A stretch of DNA of 64,000 bases, from positions 1 to 64,000 of the forward strand of contig NW_025942240.1 in the NCBI RefSeq assembly GCF_000764305.2. The letters are read 5' to 3'. Source of the stretch: Hyalella azteca. Taxonomy: Eukaryota > Arthropoda > Malacostraca > Amphipoda > Hyalellidae. Each line of letters begins with the position of its first letter. Within the stretch, counting starts at the first letter, position 1. The notes beneath the pieces are model-generated. The model searched no databases, was not told where the DNA came from, and worked only from the letters and a program-made list of their open reading frames with translations. The position numbers and the translations under genes are program-made. This document shows positions 1 through 13,149 of the stretch, piece by piece.

Positions 1-112
1 GATCGAAGTCTAATATTGAGGAGCGCCTGCAAATGGTGAGCTGTTCAGGTCCGTTACGGGATCAGATGTTATGTTTTCATTTCCACTGCAGGAAATATCA
101 CACTGTGAATTT

Positions 113-355
113 TTATTCGAATAATCGGCACTGTCACGACGTTGGAAACAATAAATGCATTAGCGTGAACTGGACATATTTTTTGATCAATTTTTATTAA
201 AATTCTCGGCTCTGCCACGACGTTGGAAACAATAAATGCATTAGCGTGACCAGGGTGTACTTTTTGAGCAATTTTTATTAAAATACTCGGCTATGACACG
301 ACGTTGGAAACCATAAATGAATAGGCGTGACCAGGGTGTACTTTTTGAGCAATTG
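113..355. repeat. tandem repeat, about 3 copies of ~87 bp
   Basis: Three diverged head-to-tail copies, each with the core CACGACGTTGGAAAC followed by ATAAATG and GCGTGA. The second and third copies are closer to each other (both have GACCAGGGTGTACTTTTTGA) than to the first. I see no coding potential. Confidence 0.85.
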
Positions 356-2845
356 CCTCGAGGTTATGAGACACTCTTAATCGCCGTGCGAACAACTGGT
401 CAAGCAGTCCGAAGACTTTGACCGGGACTAGAGTCCAGTCCCATGGTTCGTAATGGTCAGGTCGAATCGCTCTACGAACAAAATTTCATTTGGACAAATC
501 ATTGAGCACGAAATCTCACAATCTTCACTGTAAATCGTTCATGTACTAATAAATTTAATCGCATTGCAAAGTATTTATATTCCAAGGACGTTTGGATTTC
601 ATCAATCCTAACAAACTCCTTAGTTCTTCCTTCGAGTGAAATCATCCTCGTAATTTTGAACTCCAAATCTAACCAACCGATTGATCTGATTCAGAAAAAA
701 CGTAACAGGATGCGATGAAGTGTCATGATATGAGTTCAATATTTAGAGCAGCAATGCCGTTTTAGTAAGAATCGTCTATTATTCTGTTCTGATTGATTTG
801 ATTGCGATATTCCAAATTATTCGATAATTTTTGAACAATATATACGTTCTATTCGAGTTATGCCTTTCAGCATAACTCGATCAGCAGACTCATACACAAA
901 AGTATCCAGACAAAATTTTGTAAAATGAATTTGTCTGCATTTTCACAGAAATGAACGAATACATCTATTCAAACTCATCTGTAAGTGAAGCAAGGAATAT
1001 ATTTGATGAACAATTTAAAAGTTTAAACAATGAAATGTTTTCAACAATAATGCTGAAAATGAAATTTAATATTGATGTACTGAATTTCAATTAAAATTAA
1101 CTGATGAATTAAAATTAATGACAATTCCGTTGAATAGGACAAAGCCTTTGAAATGCTTCTCTTTATTGCACGTAGCCAATTTGATATCCAGTTGATCACC
1201 TAAACTCGAGAGGAAAAATGATAGAGGAAATAAAACCAATAAAAACGATTCATACAAAAACAGTTTGTGATGAAAAAAAGATAAAAAGATTGATCTATAA
1301 ATAGGACAGAAAATTTTGTTGAATTTGAAAAAATACAAAATTTATTCTGGAAGCAATTGTGGCTGAAATTACGACGGAATGTGGTAAAATCATTTTACCG
1401 CTGAAATGTTATCTGCCCAAGAAGCTGGAACATAAATGAATATTTTGGCACAAGCAAACGTCAATTTCTCGTCAAAATATTTCACGAGTTTCTCTGCAAG
1501 CCGAGATTCAGTAAATCATTGAAGTTGTTGACGTGGCAGCGATCGGATCCATCCTTGTTATATCCGTAATGACGCCCAGCGGTATACATGATACGCACTC
1601 ACCCCTGTCACCGCCCCTGTTACAGCCTTGGTTCTTAACACCAGCCTGAGAATATTCCCTATTATTCGATCCTATTAGGGAAACTGAAATTTTTAAATAT
1701 ACGTAGATTCAGTATAGTGTGGTATAAACTATTTTTCAATGCATGTAAAAGGATATATCTGTATTATCAATGCGTATTAAACCTCCAAATCTTATGTTGA
1801 ATAGGCGGGAAAAAAATACCCCAGGAAGGGGTGTCCTGCAGTCACTTTTCGAAGCTTGTGGAACTAATATCGTCCAAGTTGAATAAAAAGTTTTTAGTTA
1901 TTCATGGCTTTAAGGTTGCATTGTTCATATTGGTATGGATGACATTTGGGATGACAGGATGACACTTGGGATGACTGGTTTTTAGATGATGGGATTTGGG
2001 TTGATGGAATATCAGATAACGCGTTCTGAGAGATGGAATGGGTGCTAGATAACAAGATTCGTGAAATTAGGATAACAGGATTAGCGGTTTCCAAATCTTG
2101 AGGATTATCCATCCCGGTCGATGCCGGATCAAACCGATAGTTAATCATAATTAAATTAGATTTAATGATGGAAATTTGCTTCCTATAATTAGCAATAATT
2201 GAAGCAGCTTCAGCATTAATTGGCCTTTCATTCCATGCTCAGATAAGAAAAATTATAAGTTGTCGTTGGTTCTGCCGTTTTGGTAGCAATTTTTTCAAGT
2301 TTTCTGAAACATTTTGCTGATTTCATCTGAACTGGATAAGTCTTGTCAGTCATTCACTCTTAATTTAAGTTCTGTCCAAAACATTTTCACGCAATTAAAA
2401 ATCCAAACAGTTTTTGGTAGACGCCACAAAGCATCGATTAGATTTCAAGGTAAAATTGATATCAAAATTTATATTGAGGATTCACTAAAAGTGTATTCAC
2501 AGTCTTGAAAGAATTCACTGAATGCATAGACTGCGTATTCTCCCACCAGTTTCTTGCCATGCAACCACACGATGTGCATGATTGTTTTGTGGTTAAAAAA
2601 GAAAAAAAAGATATTTCATAAACTAGGAAAATACTGCATGGCCAACACACGACTTCAGGAACCTCTTTTATTGGGAAAGTTTCGTATAGGTGCACCGAAT
2701 ATTGCAGATCGAAGGAGTATTGAAGCCCCAACAGTATCAAAGAGATAAAGAAAGGAGTTGTGTAGTGTAAGTGTAGCGGGTGTAGGTATTTTTGGACCGT
2801 CTTGCCCAAGACTGTGTCGAGTCGCTAAATCGAAATTAATTCTTT
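356..2845. other. intergenic, no supported gene
   Basis: AT-rich sequence. The short open frames lack splice-site context and similarity to families I recognise. A degenerate GATGACA/TTTGGGATGA-type short repeat lies near 1935-2000. Nothing else stands out. Confidence 0.5.
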
Positions 2846-3002
2846 TTAGCGCATTTTCTCATTTATGGAAAAAAAGCGTTATTGTGCTCGTCATGTCCGT
2901 CCGTCTGTCTGTCCCTCTGTTTGTCCGTGACTTCACATTTTCGACGACGAGAAATTGCGCTCTCTGTCACTCACGGCAGTGAGTACTGAGTTACATTTTT
3001 TA
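2846..3002 (+). repeat. CCGT-core foldback element, copy 1
   Basis: Member of a dispersed ~155-bp family. It starts with AGCGCATTTTCTCATTTATG and has a CCGT/CTGT-rich core (GTCCGTCCGTCTGTCTGTCC). It then has GTGACTTCACATTTTCGACG, an inverted form of the GCGCATTTTCTC box, and ends at ACTCACGGCAGTGAGTACTG. Further copies are at 4706, 5693, 34866 and 34998. A non-autonomous DNA element is the likely class. No ORF is present. Confidence 0.85.
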
Positions 3003-4199
3003 TGTTTCGGAATTAGGTGGCATGAGAAATAGCATTTTTTGCATCCTATTATAATCATATTATTATAATATTACAATCATACTCATATTATTGCAGGATC
3101 TACAATGAACCTTAGACAGTCTTGATTGTTTAGCACTTTAGTGTTACAGTTGCTGTATTTTCCTTGTCAAGCCACTTATTAAATATTGAAGTGAGGTTTT
3201 ATTGCTAAAATAGGCATTTGAACGTTTTCCCAGCTTGATTAAAACTGAAGATTTAGAACTAGCGTCAATAAATATGTCAATAAAAATCAATGAGTTACTT
3301 GTATAATCAGCTATGCTAATATATTTATGAATGGGACAATTAGTTGATCTCTACTGTTAGTGACCAAAATCTGGGATAACGTATTTTTTTGGCAAGTCGT
3401 TCAGAATGAAATGAGAATCAAAAATTATAGATCCGGAAAATGAATTTTAATTCATTCGAGGCACTCATAGACGATTTTATTTCTTAATTCGATCATCTGC
3501 TACAATATGCACAATATTTTCAATGATTCTCTATAATTAATTGGATGTCAGTGGGTTTTTAAAAAGAATTTAGAAGCAGGCGCTTGCTGACCGTTTCTGG
3601 TAGAACTCTTAAAATCAATGAAATAGCAAAAGTTGGTGATGACAGCCGATTGCAAATAAAAATAATTCAAATTAACTATTTTTCCTATGACCCGGTTCCA
3701 TTTTCACGTTCAAAACTAGGAAAAACTGGCAATTACCAGGGTATCTGCATTCATCTCCGTATATTTTGATGCCAGACGATGTTAGTGACTTCAATTATAA
3801 TTTCTTCGATTTATTTCGTCAATGACGAGAATACAGTGCAGGATGATGGTGATGAATGTCGTTCAAAAATCTATTTGAAGACTGACGTGCATATATTCGT
3901 AAAGCTATGTTTGATTGTATAAACAATTTCTTAAATTAATTGGTTTGAATACTAAGAACTTATTACAGGACTTTTAATACTCAATTCTTGTTTTGCACGC
4001 AACGGCACATATTCTTAAAAATATACCTCTGCAGTCTCAGCCTTAGTTTAGTATCCAGTCAGAAATCCTAGCCATGATCCGAAGGTCAGTCGTTAGTCTT
4101 GGATTCAGTCGTCTATAATTCACTATTCCGTCTTGGGACAGAGTTCGTCTTTTCCTTCGCCATATAATTCTCAGTTTCAATTATGTTTTTTGGACTGAG
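3003..4199. other. intergenic, no supported gene
   Basis: AT-rich, with short tandem ATTATA-type tracts at 3045-3100. I see no exon-like block, RNA gene or recognisable repeat here. Confidence 0.5.
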
Positions 4200-4235
4200 T
4201 TTGTCTATCCCTTGTCCTGTAAAGGGATAGACAAA
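4200..4235. repeat. perfect 14-bp hairpin
   Basis: Left arm 4200-4213 (TTTGTCTATCCCTT) and right arm 4222-4235 are perfect reverse complements around an 8-base loop. No flanking gene explains it. It may be the core of a short palindromic element. Confidence 0.8.
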
Positions 4236-4705
4236 ATTCTGAAGATTTGTAAAGTTTCAAGATTTGTAAAGTTTCGGCAAGATTCTGAGGAAAACGTGTT
4301 AGTGAAGGCTTGCTCTGCAACAAGTTTAATTGATATCAAATTTAAAGCTTTCCTGGGCAGATTATTCACTGTGGCTCGGGGGAATGTCATACACGGTCAA
4401 GTGGATGAAAAATTCAAGGGATGAAGTTGGTTTTGTTCTAATTTTGAGCTAGGCCTTTGCAAAGATATAGTTATTAAATTAAGCTGACTCTGTTCAAAAC
4501 ACATCTCCTTCATCATTTACTAGTTTGATGACAACAGTGCTCTAATACGTGATATAGCATGATAGATTAACATCCTTCATTGTTTCAACTAAATTATTTT
4601 AATTATCTTCCTTGTTTAATTATAGCAAAATAATTCAAACTTGAATATCGGAAAGTGAGAGGCGCACCCAGAACTCAATGAAGCATGTTGTGACACAAAA
4701 AAAAT

Positions 4706-4861
4706 GTATTTTTAGAGCATTTTCTCATTTAGGGAAAAGAAATGCGCTTTTGTGCTCGTCATGTCCGTCCGTGACGTCCGTCGGTGACTTCACGTCACGG
4801 ACGGACGAGAAAATGCACACTCTGTCACTCACTGCAGTGAGTACTGAGTTATATTTTTTAA
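4706..4861 (+). repeat. CCGT-core foldback element, copy 2
   Basis: Same family as the element at 2846. The CCGT core is partly replaced by an inverted pair, GTCCGTCGGTGAC and GTCACGGACGGAC (around 4785-4815), which forms a 13-bp stem with one mismatch. The right end carries the exact 16-bp palindrome ACTCACTGCAGTGAGT. Confidence 0.85.
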
Positions 4862-5692
4862 ACTATAGTTTTGTTCATTTTCACTAGCGATGCATGACCA
4901 ATTCGTTGCAAAACTATCACAAACACCACACTGAATACCTGAGTAACAAAAAATACGAATAACCTTAACAGAAGGTTATTCATATTTTTTTTTTGCTTTG
5001 CTTTGTCTTATGCTTTTCGACAAATTCATCTTTTGGTGTTTGGTGAGTGAATGTTTTTGTTTAAGGCAAACCCATCATTGCATTTCATTCATACGAGTAA
5101 GAATTGAGTACTTGTACGTAGCCTTTAAAATACCGAAATGTCCAGCTGGAAGGATGTGAAATAAAAATATGTTGCACAGGTAAGAAACTTGCCATTGATT
5201 GTTATACATGCATCAAAGTTATTTAGTGAACATAGTTCCGCTCCGCATAGTTCATAGTTTAGAACAAAGTTCCGCTCCATTTTTTCAACATTATTTTATT
5301 AGGCAAATCGGGAGGATAAAATCTAAGCTTCTAAATCCATGTGTCATATGTTGTCAGTGAATAAAATCATTTTGCAATTACATTTAGCAAAAAATTATGT
5401 CACTATAAATAAATCTCTCCAGTCTAAACTAGAGTGCTATGTTGATCGAGGAATCCAATTATGAGATGGGAAACTATTCCAGTTATTTTTAACTAAAAAT
5501 TTGAATTGCCTCCCATAAATTAACTCTGCTCCATGCTAGGCTCAATTCCAAAGCCACTGAGCTGCAAAACCACTGATGATTTTGCCGGATGAGCAATTTT
5601 TTCGTGCGGTTCAATGGAAATGCAGAAAAAATCTGTAATTGTTCTTTAGCGAGGCATACTCAGCCAGTTAAGCTCGCCGTCCATAAACAAAA
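4862..5692. other. intergenic, no supported gene
   Basis: AT-rich sequence with a small hairpin (GAATAACCTT / AGGTTATTC, near 4955-4981) next to a poly-T run. No gene is supported. Confidence 0.45.
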
Positions 5693-5862
5693 ATGTAACT
5701 CAGTACTCACTGCAGTGAGGGACAGAGAGCACATTTTTTCGTCGACGAAAACGTGAAGTCACGGACAGACGGACGGACGGACAGACGGACGGATGGACAG
5801 ACAGACGGACATGACGAGCGCAATAGCGCCTTTTTTCCATAAATGAGAAAATGCGCTGAAAA
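5693..5862 (-). repeat. CCGT-core foldback element, copy 3
   Basis: Minus-strand copy of the family at 2846. It has the 16-bp palindrome (ACTCACTGCAGTGAG...), the sequence CGTGAAGTCACGGACAGACG, a long GGAC/AGAC microsatellite core and the terminal box CATAAATGAGAAAATGCGCT. The core is longer than in copies 1 and 2, consistent with microsatellite expansion inside the element. Confidence 0.85.
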
Positions 5863-6255
5863 CAGAGGTCATCTTCGGTTGCAATTTCACCTCTGCAACG
5901 CACTAACACGTCACTTTAGTAAAAATCAGTTATCAATGATATTGCAAAAAATTATTTGAGCATCAATATAGACAAAGCTTGCCTTTTGCCCGGAATGATT
6001 TATTAGCGGTATTTAATCTGAAGGTTGTGTTTTAATAAATACTTTAAACACAAATTCCGTTTAGTAGAACACAAACCATCGAGGAATCCAGAAAAATTTT
6101 ATACAGAATATGTCTGAATGTATTCTGGGTGAATCTTGGTCGCTTACATTTCAGCTTCTGCATCGCGGTCGAACAAAAAATCTTGGCTCAGCTCAATGAC
6201 CCTCCATTTGGAGCCGAGGTATAAAGAATACAAGACCAGGGGAGCTCGGCGATAA

Positions 6256-7301
6256 TATTTCCCTTTCGATCTTTTTGACATCATGCTATTATTTTGTATT
6301 ACACTCTTCACTAGAATTCATTACAAAAGAGGGGAAGTTTAAATTACGAAGCTAAATCCATAAACCAAAACCGGCGACTAGCATTAATCCACATCATTCC
6401 GTTGCTGATAAGTAAACATGATATATAGTGTTACACACTATATAGAAACTAACTCTTAACGCTTCGATGAGATCAAAATATTGCATGCGTTTCAGGTTTT
6501 GGCAGGTATTTATTTTTGACATATCTTCCGGGCTTCTTAAGCTGCGCAATATTTTAAGTAACAGGAGACTCAAGTTACGTATTTGTAGGGAAATGGCAGT
6601 AATTTAAGTAAGTAATGAATGAGACGGAAAAACGGATAAGTTATGTAAGGAATGATTTTGAAGCTGTCAGCATGGGACGTAAAATTGGTGCATACATAAT
6701 TTCTATTATGCAAGTTTGATTGAAGACCAGAGCATGCTTCTTATTAATAATCTTCTTATTCGTCTTTTCAATGACTCGAACTAAGTTTCTAGCTGGCGCC
6801 GGGAGATCAAACAGTAGGTTACCAAAAGACATTTTAATAGAATGCGACGTTTCGAAAATACATTTTTCATCATCAAGCAGCTCGATGCTAAAGCCACTAC
6901 CATATGGAGGCTATATGATGGCCGCTCGATGCTAAAACATAATTTCTAGCAGACAAATGACGTTGAAACAACGTTCAATTAACGTTGATTGAAAGAAAAG
7001 ATGTTTATTTCAACGTCCGATATCTGGTGTGAAAGAAGCATGTATGAGAAAAGCATCAATATACGTAAGGAATAATAAGATAAAAATCATCAAGGTACGT
7101 TTATCGTGTGATGAATAATTTGAAAAGTAGGCTATTTAAGCAGGATACCTCATGAGAAATTGCAGTATGTTGCGCAAAGAATCATATAGAAGAATTAGGC
7201 TGTTAATGTTAGGAATCAAATGGGAAAAGTCGGTCGCTCAGTTTTGAAATCAGCTGCAGGAAGCTTAATTGAGTGGCGACGGTGCAGACCTGGCAACATG
7301 A
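6256..7301 (+). repeat. segmental duplication, copy A
   Basis: The 1,046-bp first copy of a direct duplication; the second is 7632-8580. Both start at TATTTCCCTTTCGATCTTTT and end at GGTGCAGACCTGGCAACATG. Substitutions are scattered, so the duplication is not recent. Copy A carries an extra ~240-bp insert (6694-6936) absent from copy B and lacks the palindromic element found in copy B. No coding function is recognised. Confidence 0.9.
6694..6948. mobile_element. insertion flanked by 12-bp direct repeats
   Basis: Copy B of the surrounding duplication lacks this segment, so copy B shows the empty site. The insert is bounded by two exact copies of ACATAATTTCTA (6694-6705 and 6937-6948), as expected of a target-site duplication. 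It has no clear terminal inverted repeats. Inside, GCTCGATGCTAAA occurs twice. The class is unknown. The 12-bp duplication length would fit a retroposed insertion, but no poly-A tail is visible. Confidence 0.65.
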
Positions 7302-7631
7302 ATGTGGAGGCTATGCGATGAATAGCAGAGGGGAGTCCAGAGCTCAAAAGAATGATATTTCATCCCTATTCAACTATAGACGACCTTCAAACATCGAAAC
7401 AATAGCTTTGAAACTAAATATGCGTTAGAACGTAAGAGATTCCGATGTTGTTTTGTAACTAACTTGTAATTTTTATTTAAAATAATCGTTTTGTTGGTGA
7501 TTAGTTAGCTCAGTAGCAGCTTTGAATTATTTGTCACTAAAGTTTCCCTGATAGATTTTTCTGGATTATGTATCAAATTCTAAGTATTGGAATATTCACC
7601 ACAATATTATTTTTTTAAACGCAAAGGACAC

Positions 7632-8580
7632 TATTTCCCTTTCGATCTTTTTGACATCATGCTATTATTTTGTGTTACACTCTTCATTAGAATTCATTAC
7701 AAAAGAGGGGAAGTTTAAATTACGAAACTAAATCCATAAACCGAAACAGGCGACTAGGATTAATCCACATCATTCAGTTGCTGTTAAGTAAACATGATAT
7801 ATAGTGTTGCACACTATATACAAACTAACTCTTAACGCTTCGATGAGATCGAAATATTGCAAGTGTTTCAGGTTTGGCAGGTATTTACTTTTGACATATC
7901 TACGTAAAAATAATCTACCGGGGCCCATACTTTCAATAAAAGTTAAAAGATCGTAAGTTCATCAGCCAATCATTGACGGCCTTTCAAGCAAAATCCACCA
8001 ATCATAGACAAGAAAATAGAGCGTAAGTACTTACGATCACTTAGCCAGTTTTGAAAGTATGGCCCCAGGCTTCTTAAGCTGCGCAATATTTTAAGTAACA
8101 GGAGACTCAAGTTACGTATTTGTAGGGAAATGGCAGTAATTTAAGTAAGTAATGAATGAGACGGAAAAACGGATAAGTTATGTAAGGAATGATTTTGAAG
8201 CTGTCAGCATGGGACGTAAAATTGGTGCATATATAACTTCTAGCAGACAAATGACGTTGAACCAACGTTCAATCAACGTTGATTGAAAGAAACGATGTTT
8301 ATTTCCCCATCCGATGTCTGGTGGGAAGGAAGCATGTGTGAGAAAGTCATCAGTGTACGAAAGGAATAATAGTATAAAAGTCGGCAAGGTAATTATATCG
8401 TATGAAAAATGATTTGAAAAATAGGCCATTTACGTAGGAGGCCACAGGCAAAATTTCAGCATTAATGCAAAGAATCATCTCTTTATGTTAGGAATCAAAT
8501 GGGAAAAGTCGGTCGCTCAGTTTTCAAATCAGCTGCAGGAAGCTTAATTGAGTGGCGACGGTGCAGACCTGGCAACATGA
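7632..8580 (+). repeat. segmental duplication, copy B
   Basis: Second copy of the duplication at 6256-7301. It is interrupted at 7920-8066 by a palindromic MITE-like element and lacks the 6694-6936 insert. Both copies keep a short palindromic motif around ATATAGTGTTxCACACTATAT (6421-6446 and 7797-7822). Confidence 0.9.
7920..8066. mobile_element. palindromic MITE-like element
   Basis: A 147-bp insertion present only in copy B. The terminal inverted repeats are GGGGCCCATACTTTCAA at the left and TTTGAAAGTATGGCCCC at the right, with a one-base indel between the arms. A second inner inverted pair is GATCGTAAG / CTTACGATC. There is no ORF. The structure suits a non-autonomous DNA transposon. The target-site duplication is unclear because the left flank also differs from copy A. 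Confidence 0.75.
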
Positions 8581-9992
8581 CAAGCGCGACCCCCGGGGCA
8601 GTTCAAGACATTTTTGTGGCAGTTAGTGCCTCAAATTGGACGTTATGAGCTCTGAAGCGACAACAACAGCACACCAGCGCCTTCCTACAGTCCTGATAAA
8701 GCCGGCAACGACCGACAACTGTCCCAAAAGTAGGGCAATCTTTAGGCAGTAGAGCCTTACAAGTCTCCAGGAACTAGGCCCTCTCCTCTTATAATAGGAC
8801 TTGCCTGGGACAACTGCCTGCAGGCATGGCGATCTTTTCAGACGATGTGTTGGGCTTATGGTGTCGGACGTGCGTCATTTTTAGAGCTGAATAGTGGATA
8901 GTAATGAATTTTAAAGAAAATTTCAGATTTGAATCCTTCTTTAAGAATGTCTAGTTCAAAAGCTTGCTAAATAATATTGCGGGCTCATTATTTCGGTCTC
9001 ACACTATAATATCTGAGGAACACAGTTCAAAGTAGGTTAGGTGTTACTTATTAGGTAAACTTGATCGATAAGTTATGTGCATCAGATCAATCAGGCAGAA
9101 TCTATGTAATCTCATTCATCAATTAGCCTCGAAACTAATCTTGTATTCACCACCAAACCTTGATTTTATATTGAATTCGTTTAATCGTGGTGTACATGTG
9201 ACTTTCTTGCTGAAGTAAGATTTGCATTCGAAGGTTTCTGTTGATTTTAAAAGATTTTTGTGAAATTCAAACTAGGAGCGTTTCCTGCTTTGTATTTCAT
9301 TACTTGAACTAAATTTCAAAGATTTATTTACACGATTTATTGTCTAACCATATAATTAATGTACATTTTCGTATATATTAGAATTTCTCTCAGTTGAAGT
9401 GAAATCAGGAAAAACTTTTTCCCTTATATTATTAACCGAGGACAATGTTTTCTGGCTTCATCGGTGGCGTCTGAGCCACCGATGAAATGATGTCTTTATT
9501 TTTTCCCCAACAATTAAGGAAGCAATCAAGCCGCGCTCTGAATATTATTATTACATGTGCTTCGATAATGAGTCTTAGATAATTAATAAAACTCTTCAAT
9601 GTTCATTAAAATATGATAGGGAACATGATAAAATAGGTTATCAATTAATCAAACACATTAATTAAATAAATAACACTAATTAATAGCATATAAGATGTAA
9701 AAATATGAAAGATTGAAGGCGGTTGATCTGATGAGGTATTGATGATTTTGGGATGTGGTTCTTGCTTCATTAGTTAATCATCTAACTTCTTCTGAGAATC
9801 TGTCGCTGGAAACGCATTACTTCCCATTCGGTTGGTTCGCATTCTACTAGTTCACTTCTTAGCAAAACAGGTTTAGATAAAAAAAAAGTGATATTGCTAC
9901 TCTCATTACCACAAATATTGTTAAAATTAACATTTTCTATAACCGAGCTCACTGATTACAAAAACTACCACTACGTAAGCCACTCCTAAAAT
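8581..9992. other. intergenic, one hairpin, no supported gene
   Basis: 8581-8860 is GC-richer than its surroundings and may be old transposon sequence, but I cannot assign it. The rest is AT-rich. The hairpin at 9457-9486 is listed separately. Confidence 0.4.
9457..9486. repeat. perfect 12-bp hairpin
   Basis: TTCATCGGTGGC (9457-9468) and GCCACCGATGAA (9475-9486) are exact reverse complements separated by GTCTGA. The stem is GC-rich in an AT-rich setting. No gene lies nearby. Confidence 0.8.
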
Positions 9993-10081
9993 GGTTACAA
10001 GGGTTATAACCTGTGTTTACAAGGGTTATAACCTGTGGTTACAAGTGTTATAACCTCAAGGTTACAAGGTTATAACCTGTG
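9993..10081. repeat. minisatellite GGTTACAAGGGTTATAACCTGT, about 4 copies
   Basis: Four imperfect 21-24-bp units. Each unit is close to a palindrome because GGTTATAACC is self-complementary, so the array can form repeated short stems. Confidence 0.85.
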
Positions 10082-12400
10082 TCCTGCGTGAGACGGGAGT
10101 TCCAAAACCGCTGGCTCTGGCATCCACCGCTAATCGCGGCGGCTGAGCTTACAGAATGAAGTACCGTGCGTAAATGGACACCATGCAAACTTCTGCTCTC
10201 AGCACTCGAGCCGCGAGGAATGAAGTGCCCATAGAGCCCGTAAGGAAGTTAAGAGGCTATGGCACAGGAAAAAGAATTAATATCACGTGAAAATGAATGG
10301 GATTGCCGTGCCTATACAACAGGAATTAGGATTGTGAGAGTAGAGCTCGAGCATTGCCGAGAAGCGAGAATGGGAAAGAATAAATTTTAGAGTAATAGTT
10401 CGTATTCACTTGAAAGTTTGAAATATTAGAGTCCCTTTTTAGGCTTAAACAGCCTGCCTGGCTTCCATCGCCAGAGGTGCCGAAGGTAATTAGCAACAAA
10501 AGCCTGCCTGTTCAATTACGTATACGTACGTTTCTATAGTTGAAAAGCAGATAGATTCTAAAATATTGATTTCGTGACATTGTCTATGTTAGTCAATATT
10601 TATATGTTAGTCAATATTTATATCGAAACCTTCGAAGAAAATATCGTGTCAATGCTAATTCACTTTTTTTTCTTAGGGCAATGCCTAAACTTTATTTTTG
10701 TTTGTCCAAATCATTAAATGAATATAATTTTCAACCCTTGACCCTTTGACCGCGAATCTTCATTGTACTAGCTGATTTTTTTATACTAATAGTTCCGACG
10801 ACAGTTGATGTAGTATTTATTAGCGGTAGGATGAACTAAATTGGCGCTTTCAGATCAGATTTTCGAAATTGAATCTGCAATGACGATAAAATGTTCAGTG
10901 CAAATCATGTGGATCGTACGTAAGGGTACGCACACAGTGAAAGCAGGCTCAATTAATTTATAAATGAATATGGTTTCCTTAAGTGAAGAAGCTAAATTTC
11001 TCGGTTTCCATCTATTAAATTCCTCGGTTTGCTATATGCAGCAAACAGCGAATGAAACACCTCAGTGCAAAACAAAACCACCGAGTTTCTTTTATTGTGA
11101 AGAATTCGGATTTTTCAGTTATTTTAGTTGTTTTTATGTCTGAATAGTTGAGATCTGTGATATAATTAGTTCACTGAAAATATTTTCAATTATTTTCTTA
11201 CTTCACGAAAGGTACTGAATAATTTCCAATAAAAAGTAGAATGAGAAAATCTTGATGAATGCCTAAAGGAATGTCGAGTGAACTTTAACATGGAAATCTC
11301 ATGGATCGTCGTTGCATGAAGGCGTAAAGTTGCATGATTATCTCAATTAATATTTACGTTCGTTTATTATTTGAGGAACATGTAAGGAAGAATAATAATT
11401 TTAGACAAAGATAGCGAAGGAAACTAAGTTATGATCAGTCCTGACACTAAGTCAATTGAATTACGGTGAGCAAGTTGCTTCTCTAAGGACAAAAGTGTCT
11501 ACAAAGAAAGAAAGATACAGGTTTGGTGATGGACAGGCTAGGTGGCAAAAGTCATCGTCATGACAGAATTGCAGCCGTCGTAAAGGGAGATCACGTGCTG
11601 CTCGGCAGGTCAGACGCTTCGGGCTGAATTTGATCTCAGCCTCAGGAAACAGTGGCCAGGAGCTTTTTTGCTTTTTAATTAAAACGAATTAAGCTGAAAA
11701 ATAATAACTTACTCGGGCGCATTCCGGGAATAAATATCTCAATGACTCATATTGATTTGAGTTTATCTCCAGTTGCATAGAGTGTTTCGAGATTTTGGCC
11801 CAAGAAGAAATGTTTGATGAGATTTGATTTCATTACTATCGCTTTTTGAAAGAGGCATATTGAAATAAGTAATCTAAACGCAATGTTTTAGCTCGTTTAA
11901 TAACGTGAAAACTTAATAGTGTGCCCAGGAATGATAAATACCTCGTGAATATATTTTGGAATGAGGGAGACAGGTTTACGGGATTTTAGTGAATCTTTAC
12001 AGGAGTGTTGGATACAGTAGCAGAGGTACGATATAAGTGACTGCATGAAAGCGCATCAGCTCGCGTGATGTCAGAGGCATTCCGACACTCAGGATGAATA
12101 ATAAATGTGCAGGATAAATGATAATTTACATTTTCATAAGGTCCAAGTTGAATATATTAAAGGCATGCGCATCACAGTTCCTACACATCATATTTTTCAA
12201 ATAAAGTTAGCGGAATATATGCTTTAAGCAGAATGCGAATTTGTTGTGGAATGGTTGTTTCATAATTACAGGGACATCGTGTCGGGAGATGTCAGCAGCA
12301 GTGTAAATTTAAATGCCAGGTGACAAAAAATAATCAAGAATATGCAATCTCCCCGCCAATAACTGCATACTTTTAATACTGACTTCATGAGTCACGTTAA
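10082..12400. other. intergenic, no supported gene
   Basis: 10082-10270 and 11570-11660 are GC-richer but show no exon pair or recognisable family. The rest is AT-rich with no notable structure. Confidence 0.4.
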
Positions 12401-12560
12401 ATGCGGCAGCTCCGTGTGCCAAGGACGCAACATGTTCATTGATCGCTTCGTGTACCAAAGCCGTTACGTACGTGCATCAAACCGCAACCTGTACTAAAGC
12501 CGCTACTATTACATTGCACAAGGCCGCTACGTGTGACAAGGCTGCTACATGTACTAAAAC
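12400..12560. repeat. degenerate ~20-bp minisatellite
   Basis: Loose repeats of the form GTGTACTAAAGCCGCTAC and its variants (ACCAAAGCCG, ATCAAACCGC, CACAAGGCCG, GACAAGGCTG). The open frames over this block come from the repetition and do not indicate a gene. Confidence 0.6.
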
Positions 12561-13149
12561 CTGTTTTGATATGTAATCTGACGTGGCGATGGATGAGTCC
12601 GCAGACGGTTTTTTCCACGATTTATTCCGTTGGATAGGCAAGTGTACGGAACTTGAGTTGATCAACGCCGAGCAAAGAGGCACAAAAGAAGTAGACATTA
12701 CCTAGGTGACTTGGCAGTTAGCAGGACCGTCATATATAATATAATTGATGCCACCATTGAATAATAGAATAATATAATGTGATAAATTTCGAAATATTAT
12801 TTATTCGTACACCTCAGTCGGAAGCAAATTCGAAACGAAAGCCTAAAAACTTTCTACTTGACGGTCCAAATCTACGGAAATGTTTTCGCAGATTTAAATA
12901 CGTTGTTGTTGGCAAATCTTTTAACAAAAAATAACTTTACCCATAACTAAACACTTATTCAGTTTACGTTTTTTTACTGATCGCGCAATGTTTTGGTATT
13001 TAACGCAAAGTTGAATATTATTTATTGATAGCTATAGTTTTACGAAAAGTTATGGTATTAAAATATATATAGAGAATATAGAACATAGACTGACAAATAG
13101 CAACACCTATAGTAAAGAAGAATTCAAGTCAGATGTGGAATTTACAAAA

